44,508 nt of DNA from contig JAJDWI010000156.1 of NCBI GenBank assembly GCA_022825665.1, forward strand, positions 1-44,508, read 5' to 3'. How positions within the stretch are numbered: position 1 is the first letter of the stretch; every line of letters begins with the position of its first letter. Below the pieces are notes generated by a model that saw nothing but the letters and a program-made list of their open reading frames with translations, did no database searches and had not been told where the DNA came from. Source of the DNA: Candidatus Poribacteria bacterium (GTDB lineage: Bacteria > Poribacteria > WGA-4E > WGA-3G). A program made the translations under genes and the position numbers. This document shows positions 8,362-16,716 of the stretch, piece by piece.

Positions 8362-9101
8362 GCGTTGAATTCCTTGCCTCGCAGAATTTCACGTGACTGT
8401 GTTGTTCCGTTTCCAGTAACATTATATGCGAATGTGTTCATTAACCGATCCTTTTTGGATACGTTTGGCGCGGAACCGTGTATAACAAGAGCGTTAAAAA
8501 AGACACCATCACCTGCTTCCATTTCCACTGCAACTGCGTCTTCGCGTTCTTGATAGTGTCCGGGCAGAAATACCCCGAAAGTTTGATGTTTGCGTTCATG
8601 CTCCTGCAAACCCCAATTATGACTACCCGGTACAAATTGAATACATCCGTTTTCAAGGTTTGCTTCGCTGATAGCCAATTGACAATTAATCATCACAGGT
8701 TTGTTATGGTCGTTTTTCCAATAGGCGTAATCTTGATGCCATGGGATTGCAGTACCGTCACCGCCTGCTTTTGGGAGTAATTTACTGTGATATAGTGAGA
8801 TGTCAGGTCCCATCATTCCTTCAAGTACATCAAGAACTGCGTCAGAACGAAGTAGACGGTTTAATGTTGGACTTACCAGTTCACTGTGCATTAGCTGTTT
8901 TATGAGAGGCGGATGATCGGGATCATCTTCGTATACTTCCCACGAAATCCCTATGCCTTGGGTCGGATTTTCAGCCATTCGGTTGTGTATATCATCAACT
9001 TCTTCCAAGATACTCGATATGTCTTCAGAAGAGACAAGTCCCTTTTTTAGGAGATAACCGTTTGTTTCATAAAATTGTAATTCTTTATCAGAAATACCCA
9101 T
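8358..9101 (-). CDS. Phytanoyl-CoA dioxygenase (PhyH) family Fe(II)/2-oxoglutarate oxygenase
   Basis: The product is 247 residues, within the usual family range. It opens with the family's helix (ISDKELQFYETNGYLLKKGLV). The iron triad is complete: H122 and D124 in WHQDYAYW and H208 in VIHGSAPN, with R219 in KKDRLM as the 2-oxoglutarate-binding arginine. It hydroxylates an unactivated carbon, and relatives act on lipids, halogenated or methylated small molecules and secondary metabolites, so the substrate is open. The ATG has GAGGATC upstream. It is the first gene of the minus-strand operon, overlapping the lipoprotein gene by 4 bp. A second, clearly different PhyH protein lies at 30642. Confidence 0.88.
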   Translation of the reverse strand: MGISDKELQFYETNGYLLKKGLVSSEDISSILEEVDDIHNRMAENPTQGIGISWEVYEDDPDHPPLIKQLMHSELVSPTLNRLLRSDAVLDVLEGMMGPDISLYHSKLLPKAGGDGTAIPWHQDYAYWKNDHNKPVMINCQLAISEANLENGCIQFVPGSHNWGLQEHERKHQTFGVFLPGHYQEREDAVAVEMEAGDGVFFNALVIHGSAPNVSKKDRLMNTFAYNVTGNGTTQSREILRGKEFNA

Positions 9102-9208
9102 TTATAGATCCTCTTTTTCAGTAAAATATGTGAAAAGTATACATCATATTTTCGAAAATTTCAAGGTATTCCATTAGGACGAGTCTCTGATATATGATTT
9201 ATCTATTT

Positions 9209-9222
9209 TCTGAACCAAGATT
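9209..9222 (+). repeat. Fragment of dispersed TCTGAACCARGATT repeat
   Basis: TCTGAACCAAGATT in the 222-bp divergent gap (9102-9323) between the PhyH and MazG-like genes matches the core of repeats at 19726 and 41386-41537. Apart from this and a candidate promoter nothing else is seen in the gap. Confidence 0.4.
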
Positions 9223-9281
9223 AGAATGCAACTTTAATCATATCGAACCTAATATACTCAACGTCTTGTTAAGGAAAAAAG

Positions 9282-9310
9282 TTTACTTCTATAACGAATG
9301 CTGCTACAAT
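9282..9310 (+). promoter_or_regulatory. Candidate sigma-70-type promoter for the MazG-like gene
   Basis: TTTACT (9282-9287) and TACAAT (9305-9310) match the -35 and -10 consensus at four and five of six positions, with a 17-bp spacer. The -10 box ends 34 bp before the chosen ATG. Consensus for this lineage is unknown. Confidence 0.35.
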
Positions 9311-9344
9311 ACCGATATACGATGTGAGGACAATAGACAATACG

Positions 9345-9707
9345 ATGGATTACACTCTTGAAAATTGCCAAAAAATAGTTGATGAATGGATAGATTCTGT
9401 TGGTGTGCGTTATTTTTCAGAGTTAACGAATACAACTATCCTCATGGAAGAGGTAGGCGAGTTAGCAAGAATAATGTCGCGTCGCTATGGGGATCAGAGT
9501 TTTAAGGAAAATGAAAAAGATTTAGATCTTGCTGATGAGATGGCAGATATCCTTTTTGTGCTTATCTGTTTGGCAAATCAAACCGGTGTTCAACTTGAAG
9601 ACGCATTTAAGAAATCCATGTTAAAGAAAACACAACGCGATAAGGATCGACACGCCAATAATCCGAAACTACAAAAAGGTAGTGGAGATCATGATAATGT
9701 TTCATAG
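9345..9707 (+). CDS. MazG-like nucleotide pyrophosphohydrolase
   Basis: The 120-residue product is a single-domain all-alpha NTP pyrophosphohydrolase. The metal-binding signature is intact: EEVGELAR followed by DLADEMADILFVLICLANQTG, giving the EExxE and ExxD acidic clusters. It hydrolyses (d)NTPs to monophosphates and pyrophosphate, a house-cleaning role or a (p)ppGpp-linked one in related proteins. ATG 9345 is preferred over an in-frame GTG at 9324, which has no SD; the ATG has only GAGGA at a long spacing. The C-terminus overlaps the next gene by 11 bp (start 9697), so the two are translationally coupled although functionally unrelated. Confidence 0.85.
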   Translation: MDYTLENCQKIVDEWIDSVGVRYFSELTNTTILMEEVGELARIMSRRYGDQSFKENEKDLDLADEMADILFVLICLANQTGVQLEDAFKKSMLKKTQRDKDRHANNPKLQKGSGDHDNVS

Positions 9708-12423
9708 ATGGTTATCTTCTATAGTTCTATTGTATGCATTTTTTCTTGTTGGTTGTAGTTTCTTTTCAAAAACTCAACCGAGTTCACCAGAGATTGTGGA
9801 TCCGCTGATAGAACGTAATCAACAGTGGCGGGAATACGTTGCAGCAGGTGATGTGGCATTAGAACAAGGTCATCTACGGGACGCACTTGCTGCTTTCCAA
9901 TCGGCGATAAAAATACGTCCGAATTCAAGCGCGCCACATTATAAAATTGCAGAAATATACTTACAACTTGAAGAATATGAGAATGCTTGTGAATCTTTTA
10001 TTACATTTTTGAAGCTTGAACCAAGCCATATCACCGCGCTTAATTATGTTGGATACATCTTTGAGAATCTGAATAATTATGAAAAGGCAGCACAATACTA
10101 TGAGCGAGTACTTAGTATTTCTGAAGATAACCTGTATGCGTTAAACCACTTGGGTTTAGCATATAAACAGTTAAATCGTCTTGATGAAGCAGAGGCTGTG
10201 CTTCGTAGAGCATTAAAACTTGATCCGGAATGTAAGAGTCCAGATTGTGAAAATTTGCATAATTACTTAGGATTGATTCATTTGCAGCGTGGTGAAATTG
10301 GTGAGGCAATTGCTGAATTTCGGGAATCAGTCCGGTTGTTTCCTAACGATATCTGGGTTAGGCAACAACTTGCGTCAATCTATGAAGACAATAATAGATA
10401 TTTTGAAGCACAACTTATATATCAACAACTATTGGAAGTTGATCCAAATAATCTATTAGCTGTAACGCGTTTGCAAGCACTTGCCAATCTTGATCTAACA
10501 CCGAATTTGGCAATAGATGTTCCTGCTGTTTCTATCCTCAAACCTGATGTTTCTCATATAATTGCTAATTCACCTACTGCAAGCGAATATCCGGATGCAG
10601 ATGTCTTGATTCTATTCGACCACTTCAGTCATGATGTTTTGTCAACTGGACAATCCCGATATACTACTCACCAAGTTGTTAAGTTATTGAACGAAAGAGG
10701 AATTCAAAAATATGGTGATATAGCAATACCTTATCAACCAAATTCGCAAAATATAGGTGTGAATATTGCACGGACAATTGATTCGGATGGTAATGTATAT
10801 CTACCACCCGATGAAGCATACAATGATGTAACTCCTCCTGGATTACTATCCTATAATCTCTATTCTGATCAGTTGTGGCGAGTTATCTCAATGGTAGGTC
10901 TAAAGCCGGGTGTATGTATTGAATATCAAGTTACACTTGAAGACAAAACAGAGAATGTGCCTGGTAACAAAACTTGGATTACAGGTGGATACAACTTTCA
11001 ATCTTCAGAAGTAACACTTGAAACTGTCTTCGCTCTTAGAATACCGAATGCTTACAAAATTGAATGGAAGACTGACAACATTAAAATTGAACCATCCATA
11101 TCTTACGAATCAGATGAAAGGGTTTTGCATATTTGGCAATGTGGTGAAATGCCTGCCTTGAAGTTAGAAGAAAGTATGCCACATATCAACGACATTGCTC
11201 CGCGATTGAGTTATAGTTCAATTTTGTCGTGGGATGCCGTCTACAAATGGTATAAGGATTTGGCGAAAGGTCGTTATGCTGTTGATGAAATTATACAGAA
11301 ATCAGTAGAGGAACTCACAAAAGATCTGTTGACTGAAGATGCAATGATCCGTGCAATATATCATTTTGTCGCTAAACAGATCCGCTACGTTGGTATTGAA
11401 TTAGGTCAGAGTGCGTACCAACCTTCTGCTGCTTCAGAGGTAATTCAGAATCAATACGGAGATTGTAAGGATAAAACAACGTTACTTATTTCAATGCTTG
11501 ATATTGTTGGGATAAAAGCATATCCTGTTATGGTTAGTACATCACCGTTTGAGAGAGTTGATACCGATTTACCTTCTCTAAGTCAGTTTAACCATATGAT
11601 TGCTGCAATTTCCAAAGACAATGGTGAGTATATCTGGTTAGATACGACTTCATCAACTTGTAGTTATGGAGACTTGCCGTATATGAACCAAGGTCGGGTG
11701 GGATTTCTTATAGGTGATACAGCGGGAAAATTTGTTGAGATACCTGTCTATCCAGCCGAAAAGAATAAGCTCGTTTCTAATACAAAGTTGTGGTTGAATA
11801 GTGGTGAAAGTGTACGTGGAAGAATTGATGTCCGTCTTACAGGACAGTATAGTCTTAATGCACGGTGGAAGTATGGACAGATTCCACCTACCAAATGGAA
11901 GGAAACTCTTGCAACTGAACTGAGTCAACTTTTTCCGCATATCTCTATTGATGATGCGTCAATATCTGAGTTGGATAATCCGGACACACCTGTCAAAATA
12001 GCAATTGATTTTCATGTTGGAAAATACGTTATTCACTTAAATCAACAAACCCTTCTGCCGTTGCCAATAGATGAGTTTGCTGAATATGCGGAAATCGTAG
12101 CTGCTGAAGAAAGGACATATCCGCTTGAATTAAGTTATCCCATGAAAATAGAGAAAACAATTGAGATTCGCTTTTCAGATGAGTTTACAGCTGTACTACC
12201 TAAAGATATAAAACAGGTGACAAATTTTGCTGAAATGGAAAGACAGTATAGCAATGTTGATGATAGTGTTCTTTACAGTCTTAATTATACGTTAAAACAA
12301 CGGACAATCCCGGTAAAAGATTATGCAGAAGCGAGACGGTTTTTTAATGTGCTGGCAAGTGAAGATGGAAGCCGTTTGCTTCTAAATAAGACAAGTAGCG
12401 GTTTATCTTCCTCTGGTTTTTAG
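9697..12423 (+). CDS. TPR - DUF3857 - transglutaminase-like lipoprotein
   Basis: The product is 908 residues from ATG 9697, which has GGAG nine bases upstream; earlier in-frame starts (GTG 9682, ATG 9691) lack a sensible spacing. Lipobox FLVGC makes C20 the anchor. Residues about 40-265 hold five or six TPR units (HLRDALAAFQSAIKIRPNS; ENYEKAAQYYERVLSI and similar). A DUF3857 beta domain covers about 300-500 (VVKLLNERGIQKYGD, then IARTIDSDGNVYLPP). A transglutaminase-like cysteine-protease fold covers about 530-670, with a plausible triad C590 (YGDCKDKTTLL), H633 (FNHMIAA) and D649 (WLDTT). The DUF3857-transglutaminase pair is common in envelope proteins of Bacteroidota-like bacteria but its substrate is unknown. 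It probably acts in the periplasm as a peptidase, crosslinker or scaffold. Confidence 0.85.
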   Translation: MFHRWLSSIVLLYAFFLVGCSFFSKTQPSSPEIVDPLIERNQQWREYVAAGDVALEQGHLRDALAAFQSAIKIRPNSSAPHYKIAEIYLQLEEYENACESFITFLKLEPSHITALNYVGYIFENLNNYEKAAQYYERVLSISEDNLYALNHLGLAYKQLNRLDEAEAVLRRALKLDPECKSPDCENLHNYLGLIHLQRGEIGEAIAEFRESVRLFPNDIWVRQQLASIYEDNNRYFEAQLIYQQLLEVDPNNLLAVTRLQALANLDLTPNLAIDVPAVSILKPDVSHIIANSPTASEYPDADVLILFDHFSHDVLSTGQSRYTTHQVVKLLNERGIQKYGDIAIPYQPNSQNIGVNIARTIDSDGNVYLPPDEAYNDVTPPGLLSYNLYSDQLWRVISMVGLKPGVCIEYQVTLEDKTENVPGNKTWITGGYNFQSSEVTLETVFALRIPNAYKIEWKTDNIKIEPSISYESDERVLHIWQCGEMPALKLEESMPHINDIAPRLSYSSILSWDAVYKWYKDLAKGRYAVDEIIQKSVEELTKDLLTEDAMIRAIYHFVAKQIRYVGIELGQSAYQPSAASEVIQNQYGDCKDKTTLLISMLDIVGIKAYPVMVSTSPFERVDTDLPSLSQFNHMIAAISKDNGEYIWLDTTSSTCSYGDLPYMNQGRVGFLIGDTAGKFVEIPVYPAEKNKLVSNTKLWLNSGESVRGRIDVRLTGQYSLNARWKYGQIPPTKWKETLATELSQLFPHISIDDASISELDNPDTPVKIAIDFHVGKYVIHLNQQTLLPLPIDEFAEYAEIVAAEERTYPLELSYPMKIEKTIEIRFSDEFTAVLPKDIKQVTNFAEMERQYSNVDDSVLYSLNYTLKQRTIPVKDYAEARRFFNVLASEDGSRLLLNKTSSGLSSSGF

Positions 12424-12477
12424 TAATCATATCGTGAGTTTGATAATTATAGTAAAATTCGTAATTACTTGGACACT

Positions 12478-12511
12478 TTGGTATGTTCGGTTTCCTAATC
12501 GAACATACCAA
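12478..12511 (+). repeat. TCCT-loop hairpin (dispersed palindromic repeat)
   Basis: TTGGTATGTTCGGTT, loop TCCT, then AATCGAACATACCAA gives a 15-bp stem with one G-T pair. Loop and closing bases match both hairpins of the element at 17836-17927. It lies in the 234-bp gap before the first sulfatase; the rest of that gap holds only short palindromes (TTGATTTATCAA near 12532; GCGAT-ATCGC near 12620). Confidence 0.7.
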
Positions 12512-12657
12512 CCTACGGAAATATTAGTGTTGATTTATCAACTCAGGTTAATTATGGTTAGTTTTAGGATTATTTATAGACTGATGGTTTTCCGATTCCC
12601 GACTACCAGCGAGTATGTCGCGATACGGAGATCGCTCTTACGGAAAAGTATAAACTT

Positions 12658-14262
12658 ATGAGTGAAAGCAGAAAGCCAAATATAGTTTTGATATTAAACG
12701 ATGATATGGGTTTTTCAGATTTGGGATGCTATGGTGGGGAAGTCCATACACCAAATTTAAACAGTCTTGCATCTAACGGACTTCGTTTCACTCAGTTTTA
12801 CAATACAGCACGGTGTTGTCCTTCTCGTGCTTCATTACTTACTGGTCTCCATCCACATCAAACTGGTGTAGGACATATGACGAGTGACGATGGATTAGAA
12901 GGTTATCGAGGTGACCTGAATGATCGCTGTATTACGATTGCAGATGCTGTACGTTCTGAAGGATATGGCACCTATATGTGTGGAAAATGGCATCTTACCC
13001 GACATATAGGTGCAGACGATCCCAAACACAGTTGGCCCTGTCAACGTGGTTTTGACAAATTTTTTGGAACAATCAGAGGCGCGACCAATTATTGGAAACC
13101 ATTTGCATTAACTCAAGATAATACTCGATTAGATAGTGAAAATCTTCCTGATGGTTTTTTCAACACTGATGCTATCAGTAGCGAAGCGATAACTTTTGTA
13201 AAGGATCATTCCGAAAAGAAACCTGATAATCCATTCTTTCTATATCTTGCCTATAGTGCACCACACTGGCCACTGCACGCACATGAGGAGGATATATCTA
13301 AATATAACGGACGATTTGCTGCTGGTTGGGATGAACTTCGAGAAGAACGGTTATCACGAATGCGTGAGATGAAGATATTGGATAAATCGTGGGGATTGAC
13401 AGACCGTGATCCATCTCAGCGACCTTGGACTAAGGCAGAATATAAGGAATGGAACCAACGTCGGATGGAGGTATATGCTGCCCAAATTACACGTATGGAT
13501 GCAGGTATTGGAGAATTAGTTAAGACACTTAAGGAAATTGGACAATTAGACAATACGCTTATTCTTTTTTTTTCCGATAACGGTGCTTGTGCCGAAGAAC
13601 TCGGTGGTCCACCCAAGAAACGTGACAGGGAAAAACTCATCAGTACGCAAACGACCTCTGATGGTAAACCTGTTTATCGTGGTAACGATCCAAGCATCAT
13701 GCCTGGTCCAGAAACTTCCTACCAGAGTTACGGTGTTCCATGGGCAAATTTGTCTAATACACCATTCCGCTTATACAAACATTGGGTGCATGAAGGAGGA
13801 ATTTCTACACCGTTGATTGTGCATTGGCCTGATGTAGTAAAAACTGCAGGTGAACTTCGTCATCAAACTGGTCAACTTCCAGATATAATGGCGACGTGCC
13901 TTGAGGTATCTGGTGCGACTTATCCTGTAGAACATGATGGGAAACCAATTCTACCGTTAGAAGGAACAAGTTTAGTTCCAATTTTTGAAAACAAACAAAA
14001 CGGTAAAGAAATTCTGTTTTGGGAACATGAAGGAAATTGTGCTATTCGTCAAGGTGATTGGAAACTTGTTTGTAGATTTCCAGGAGATTGGGAATTATAC
14101 GACATGCAAGAAGAACGCACAGAAATTAAAAATATTGTCAAAAGGCATCCACAAAAGGTTCGAGAGTTGGAGGGTCTTTACCAAGATTGGTCAAATCGCT
14201 GTTTCATTTACCCTTGGGATAAACTTAAAGAACACCGTAGATTGAGTCGTCAACAACCCTGA
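12658..14262 (+). CDS. Type I sulfatase (arylsulfatase family), tandem copy 1
   Basis: The 534-residue product is a full-length formylglycine-dependent sulfatase. C53 in CCPSRASLLTG is the residue converted to formylglycine (C-x-P-S-R). N14-D15-D16 in LILNDDMGFSD provides metal ligands, and GKWHL and FFSDNGACAEE supply further active-site residues. It hydrolyses sulfate esters. No signal peptide is seen, so it should act in the cytoplasm unless exported by a non-classical route. The next gene is a very similar sulfatase, and shared stretches such as YRGNDPSIMPGPET suggest tandem duplication. The ATG lacks a strong SD. Substrate is not predictable; sulfated glycans are a common target of such clusters. 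Confidence 0.93.
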   Translation: MSESRKPNIVLILNDDMGFSDLGCYGGEVHTPNLNSLASNGLRFTQFYNTARCCPSRASLLTGLHPHQTGVGHMTSDDGLEGYRGDLNDRCITIADAVRSEGYGTYMCGKWHLTRHIGADDPKHSWPCQRGFDKFFGTIRGATNYWKPFALTQDNTRLDSENLPDGFFNTDAISSEAITFVKDHSEKKPDNPFFLYLAYSAPHWPLHAHEEDISKYNGRFAAGWDELREERLSRMREMKILDKSWGLTDRDPSQRPWTKAEYKEWNQRRMEVYAAQITRMDAGIGELVKTLKEIGQLDNTLILFFSDNGACAEELGGPPKKRDREKLISTQTTSDGKPVYRGNDPSIMPGPETSYQSYGVPWANLSNTPFRLYKHWVHEGGISTPLIVHWPDVVKTAGELRHQTGQLPDIMATCLEVSGATYPVEHDGKPILPLEGTSLVPIFENKQNGKEILFWEHEGNCAIRQGDWKLVCRFPGDWELYDMQEERTEIKNIVKRHPQKVRELEGLYQDWSNRCFIYPWDKLKEHRRLSRQQP

Positions 14263-14342
14263 CGATACGTATCAATTAGTTATCATTTAGTTTTGCAGAA
14301 GTTTTATAAATAAAAATATTGAATGAGGTGTATATTATTATT

Positions 14343-15947
14343 ATGGCAGAAAACACAAAACCAAATATTGTATTAATTTTAAATGATGATATGGGTTTTT
14401 CGGATTTAGGGTGTTATGGCGGAGAGGTCCATACCCCTAATTTAGACCGTCTTGCTTCTGGAGGACTTCGTTTTACGCAGTTTTATAATACTGCTCGGTG
14501 TTGTCCATCCCGTGCATCAATGCTTACGGGACTTCATCCGCATCAAACCGGTGTGGGACACATGATGGGTGACGATGGCTTGGAAGGTTATCGCGGGGAT
14601 CTGAATGACCGTTGTATCACGATTGCAGATGCGGTGCGTTCGGAGGGATATGGTACTTACATGAGTGGTAAGTGGCATATCTCACGACACATTGGACCAG
14701 ATGGACCGAAACATAGTTGGCCTTGTCAACGTGGTTTTGATGAATACTATGGAATAATAACGGGTGCAGCCAATTTTTGGAAACCAAACACTTTGACACG
14801 GAATAATACACGGCTTGATAGTGATGATCTGCCAGAAGGTTACTTTTTTACGGATGCTGTTAGTGATGAAGCGGTGAATTTTATACAGAAACACCACGAT
14901 AAGCAAGCCGATACACCGTTTTTCACTTATGTAGCTTATACTGCACCGCATTGGCCTCTCCATGCACATGAGGAAGATATTGCAGAATACAATGGACGTT
15001 TTGCTGCCGGTTGGGATCAACTACGAGAAGAACGTTTGGAACGTATGCGTGAGATGAATATATTAGATGAATCGTGGGGATTGACAGATCGTGATCCCTC
15101 CCAACGACCTTGGACTGAAGCGGAATATAAGGAGTGGAACCAACGTCGAATGGAGGTATATGCTGCCCAAATTACACGCATGGATGCTGGCATAGGACGA
15201 ATTATCAATACACTTGAAGAAACAGGACAATTAGACAACACACTCATCCTATTTTTAGCTGATAATGGTGGTTGTGCTGAGGAACTTGGTGGTCCTCCAG
15301 CGATACGCGATAGGGATACACATATTAGCACCCAGTTAACCTCTGATGGAAAACCTGTTTATCGAGGTAATGATCCGAGCATAATGCCTGGTCCAGAAAC
15401 TACCTATCAGAGTTATGGAGTTCCATGGGCAAATCTGTCCAATACACCATTTCGTTTGTATAAGCATTGGGTGCATGAAGGTGGAATTGCTACTCCATTG
15501 ATTGCACACTGGCCTGATGCTATAAAATCCGTTGGTGAACTTAGACATCAACCGGGTCAACTTACTGATATTATGGCAACGTGTCTTGAAGTTTCTGGTG
15601 CAACATATCCTGAAGAACATGATGGAAAATCGATACTTCCGTTGGAAGGAACAAGTTTATTGCCAATCTTTGACGATAAAGATAACGGTAAGGAAATTTT
15701 GTATTGGGAACACGAGGGGAATTGTGCCATTCGGCAGGGAGATATGAAGCTTGTTTGCCGATTCCCTGGAGATTGGGAACTCTACGATTTGCATGAGGAG
15801 CGGACAGAGATCAACAATATCGGTGACAAACATCCGGATAAGGTTAAGGAGTTAGATGGCTTGTATCAGGATTGGGCTAACCGGTGTTTCATCTATCCTT
15901 GGGATAAACTGCAAGAACACCGTAGAAAACGACGTCAACAGAGATAA
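14343..15947 (+). CDS. Type I sulfatase, tandem copy 2
   Basis: This protein has 534 residues from ATG 14343, aligned end to end with copy 1. An in-frame TTG at 14319 would add eight residues with no counterpart in copy 1, so it is not used here. The signature is again C53 in CCPSRASMLTG, with DD metal ligands at 15-16, GKWHI and FLADNGGCAEE. Differences concentrate in the 110-200 region (for example NTLTRNNTRLDSDDLPEG), which in sulfatases helps shape substrate specificity, so the pair may have diverged in substrate. No signal peptide is present. The gap to copy 1 is only 80 bp and holds the palindrome GATACGTATC just after the first stop codon. Confidence 0.93.
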   Translation: MAENTKPNIVLILNDDMGFSDLGCYGGEVHTPNLDRLASGGLRFTQFYNTARCCPSRASMLTGLHPHQTGVGHMMGDDGLEGYRGDLNDRCITIADAVRSEGYGTYMSGKWHISRHIGPDGPKHSWPCQRGFDEYYGIITGAANFWKPNTLTRNNTRLDSDDLPEGYFFTDAVSDEAVNFIQKHHDKQADTPFFTYVAYTAPHWPLHAHEEDIAEYNGRFAAGWDQLREERLERMREMNILDESWGLTDRDPSQRPWTEAEYKEWNQRRMEVYAAQITRMDAGIGRIINTLEETGQLDNTLILFLADNGGCAEELGGPPAIRDRDTHISTQLTSDGKPVYRGNDPSIMPGPETTYQSYGVPWANLSNTPFRLYKHWVHEGGIATPLIAHWPDAIKSVGELRHQPGQLTDIMATCLEVSGATYPEEHDGKSILPLEGTSLLPIFDDKDNGKEILYWEHEGNCAIRQGDMKLVCRFPGDWELYDLHEERTEINNIGDKHPDKVKELDGLYQDWANRCFIYPWDKLQEHRRKRRQQR

Positions 15948-15952
15948 CTATT

Positions 15953-16017
15953 ACTTGTAAGAACAATTTCCGAATTGTAACCGATGACATACATAGTCGG
16001 TATTCCCAATTACAAGT
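15953..16017 (+). repeat. Imperfect long palindrome after the sulfatase pair
   Basis: ACTTGTAA and TTACAAGT form the outer arms of a 65-bp palindrome. Inside are ACAATT-TCCG-AATTGT and ACCGA...TCGGT. It may serve as a transcription end for the sulfatase pair, though it has no T-tract; its two-hairpin-inside-arms layout recalls the 17836-17927 element. Confidence 0.45.
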
Positions 16018-16117
16018 GAATTATGTAGAATTACTTCCAAGTTCTATCATGGTAGATTGAACTTTGGACTTGGTAACAATCTGATATTTATATTATAGAT
16101 TAGAATAGGAGGAAACA

Positions 16118-16627
16118 ATGATTGAAATAGGCGGACAGACATTCCCTTCAATAGCAGAAATGCGGGAGTATGTTCATAACCTTTTAAATAATGCTCCACT
16201 TGACGAACCGTTATCTGAAAAAGATGACAAGTTGATTCATGAACTTTTCTTACACCATCCTGAAGCAAAAGAAAAGTTGGGTGATCAACAACCTGAGTAT
16301 TTTAAGGTTGGTAAGCATCCACAAGCTGGCGCACGCGCGTTTTGTGTTGTACGTACGGACGGTGTTGAAGATACATTTAGTATGAATAAATGTTTTTCGG
16401 CGTGGAGACGAATAAATGAAGAGAAGGAAAAACAGTCAAAGTCAACAGCAAAGAAAAAACCACAACAACAAAAGAAGAGTACGGTAGCAGGGGCAAGTCA
16501 GCGAACTGAAGTTGATGGATTATCTGGACTCATTCAGCGGTTTCAACGAGTAATTCTCTTATATAACGAACTTGGTAAAGAGATCGAACAAATTACAAAA
16601 TTGTTAGCAGAAGAATCTAAACGATAA
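16118..16627 (+). CDS. DUF3223 (DCL-like) domain protein
   Basis: The product is 169 residues. Residues about 15-98 resemble the DUF3223/DCL domain, with LFLHHPEAKEKLGDQQPEYFKVGKHP followed by FCVVRTDGVEDTFSMNKCF, the motif known from plant plastid rRNA-processing DCL proteins and bacterial relatives. A basic, low-complexity linker (KKKPQQQKKS) leads to a helical C-terminal tail (about 128-169). The family is associated with rRNA maturation in plants; the bacterial role is unknown, but a basic linker fits nucleic-acid binding. The ATG has a strong SD (AGGAGGAAACA). Identical 13-bp direct repeats (ACTTGGTAACAAT) lie at 16068 and 16628, on either side of the gene. Confidence 0.75.
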   Translation: MIEIGGQTFPSIAEMREYVHNLLNNAPLDEPLSEKDDKLIHELFLHHPEAKEKLGDQQPEYFKVGKHPQAGARAFCVVRTDGVEDTFSMNKCFSAWRRINEEKEKQSKSTAKKKPQQQKKSTVAGASQRTEVDGLSGLIQRFQRVILLYNELGKEIEQITKLLAEESKR

Positions 16628-16635
16628 AACTTGGT

Positions 16636-16669
16636 AACAATGCAGGTAACACATAGGTTGCCTGCATTG
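16636..16669 (+). terminator. Terminator-like hairpin after DUF3223 gene
   Basis: ACAATGCAGGTAAC, loop ACATAG, then GTTGCCTGCATTGT forms a 14-bp stem with one G-T pair. It sits a few bases after the DUF3223 stop codon, in the gap before the convergent lactonase gene, so it may serve both strands. The T-tract is short (TTGTTTA). Confidence 0.6.
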
Positions 16670-16716
16670 TTTACGTGATCATCTTCGTTATAGATATAGT
16701 TTATTTATACATGTTT

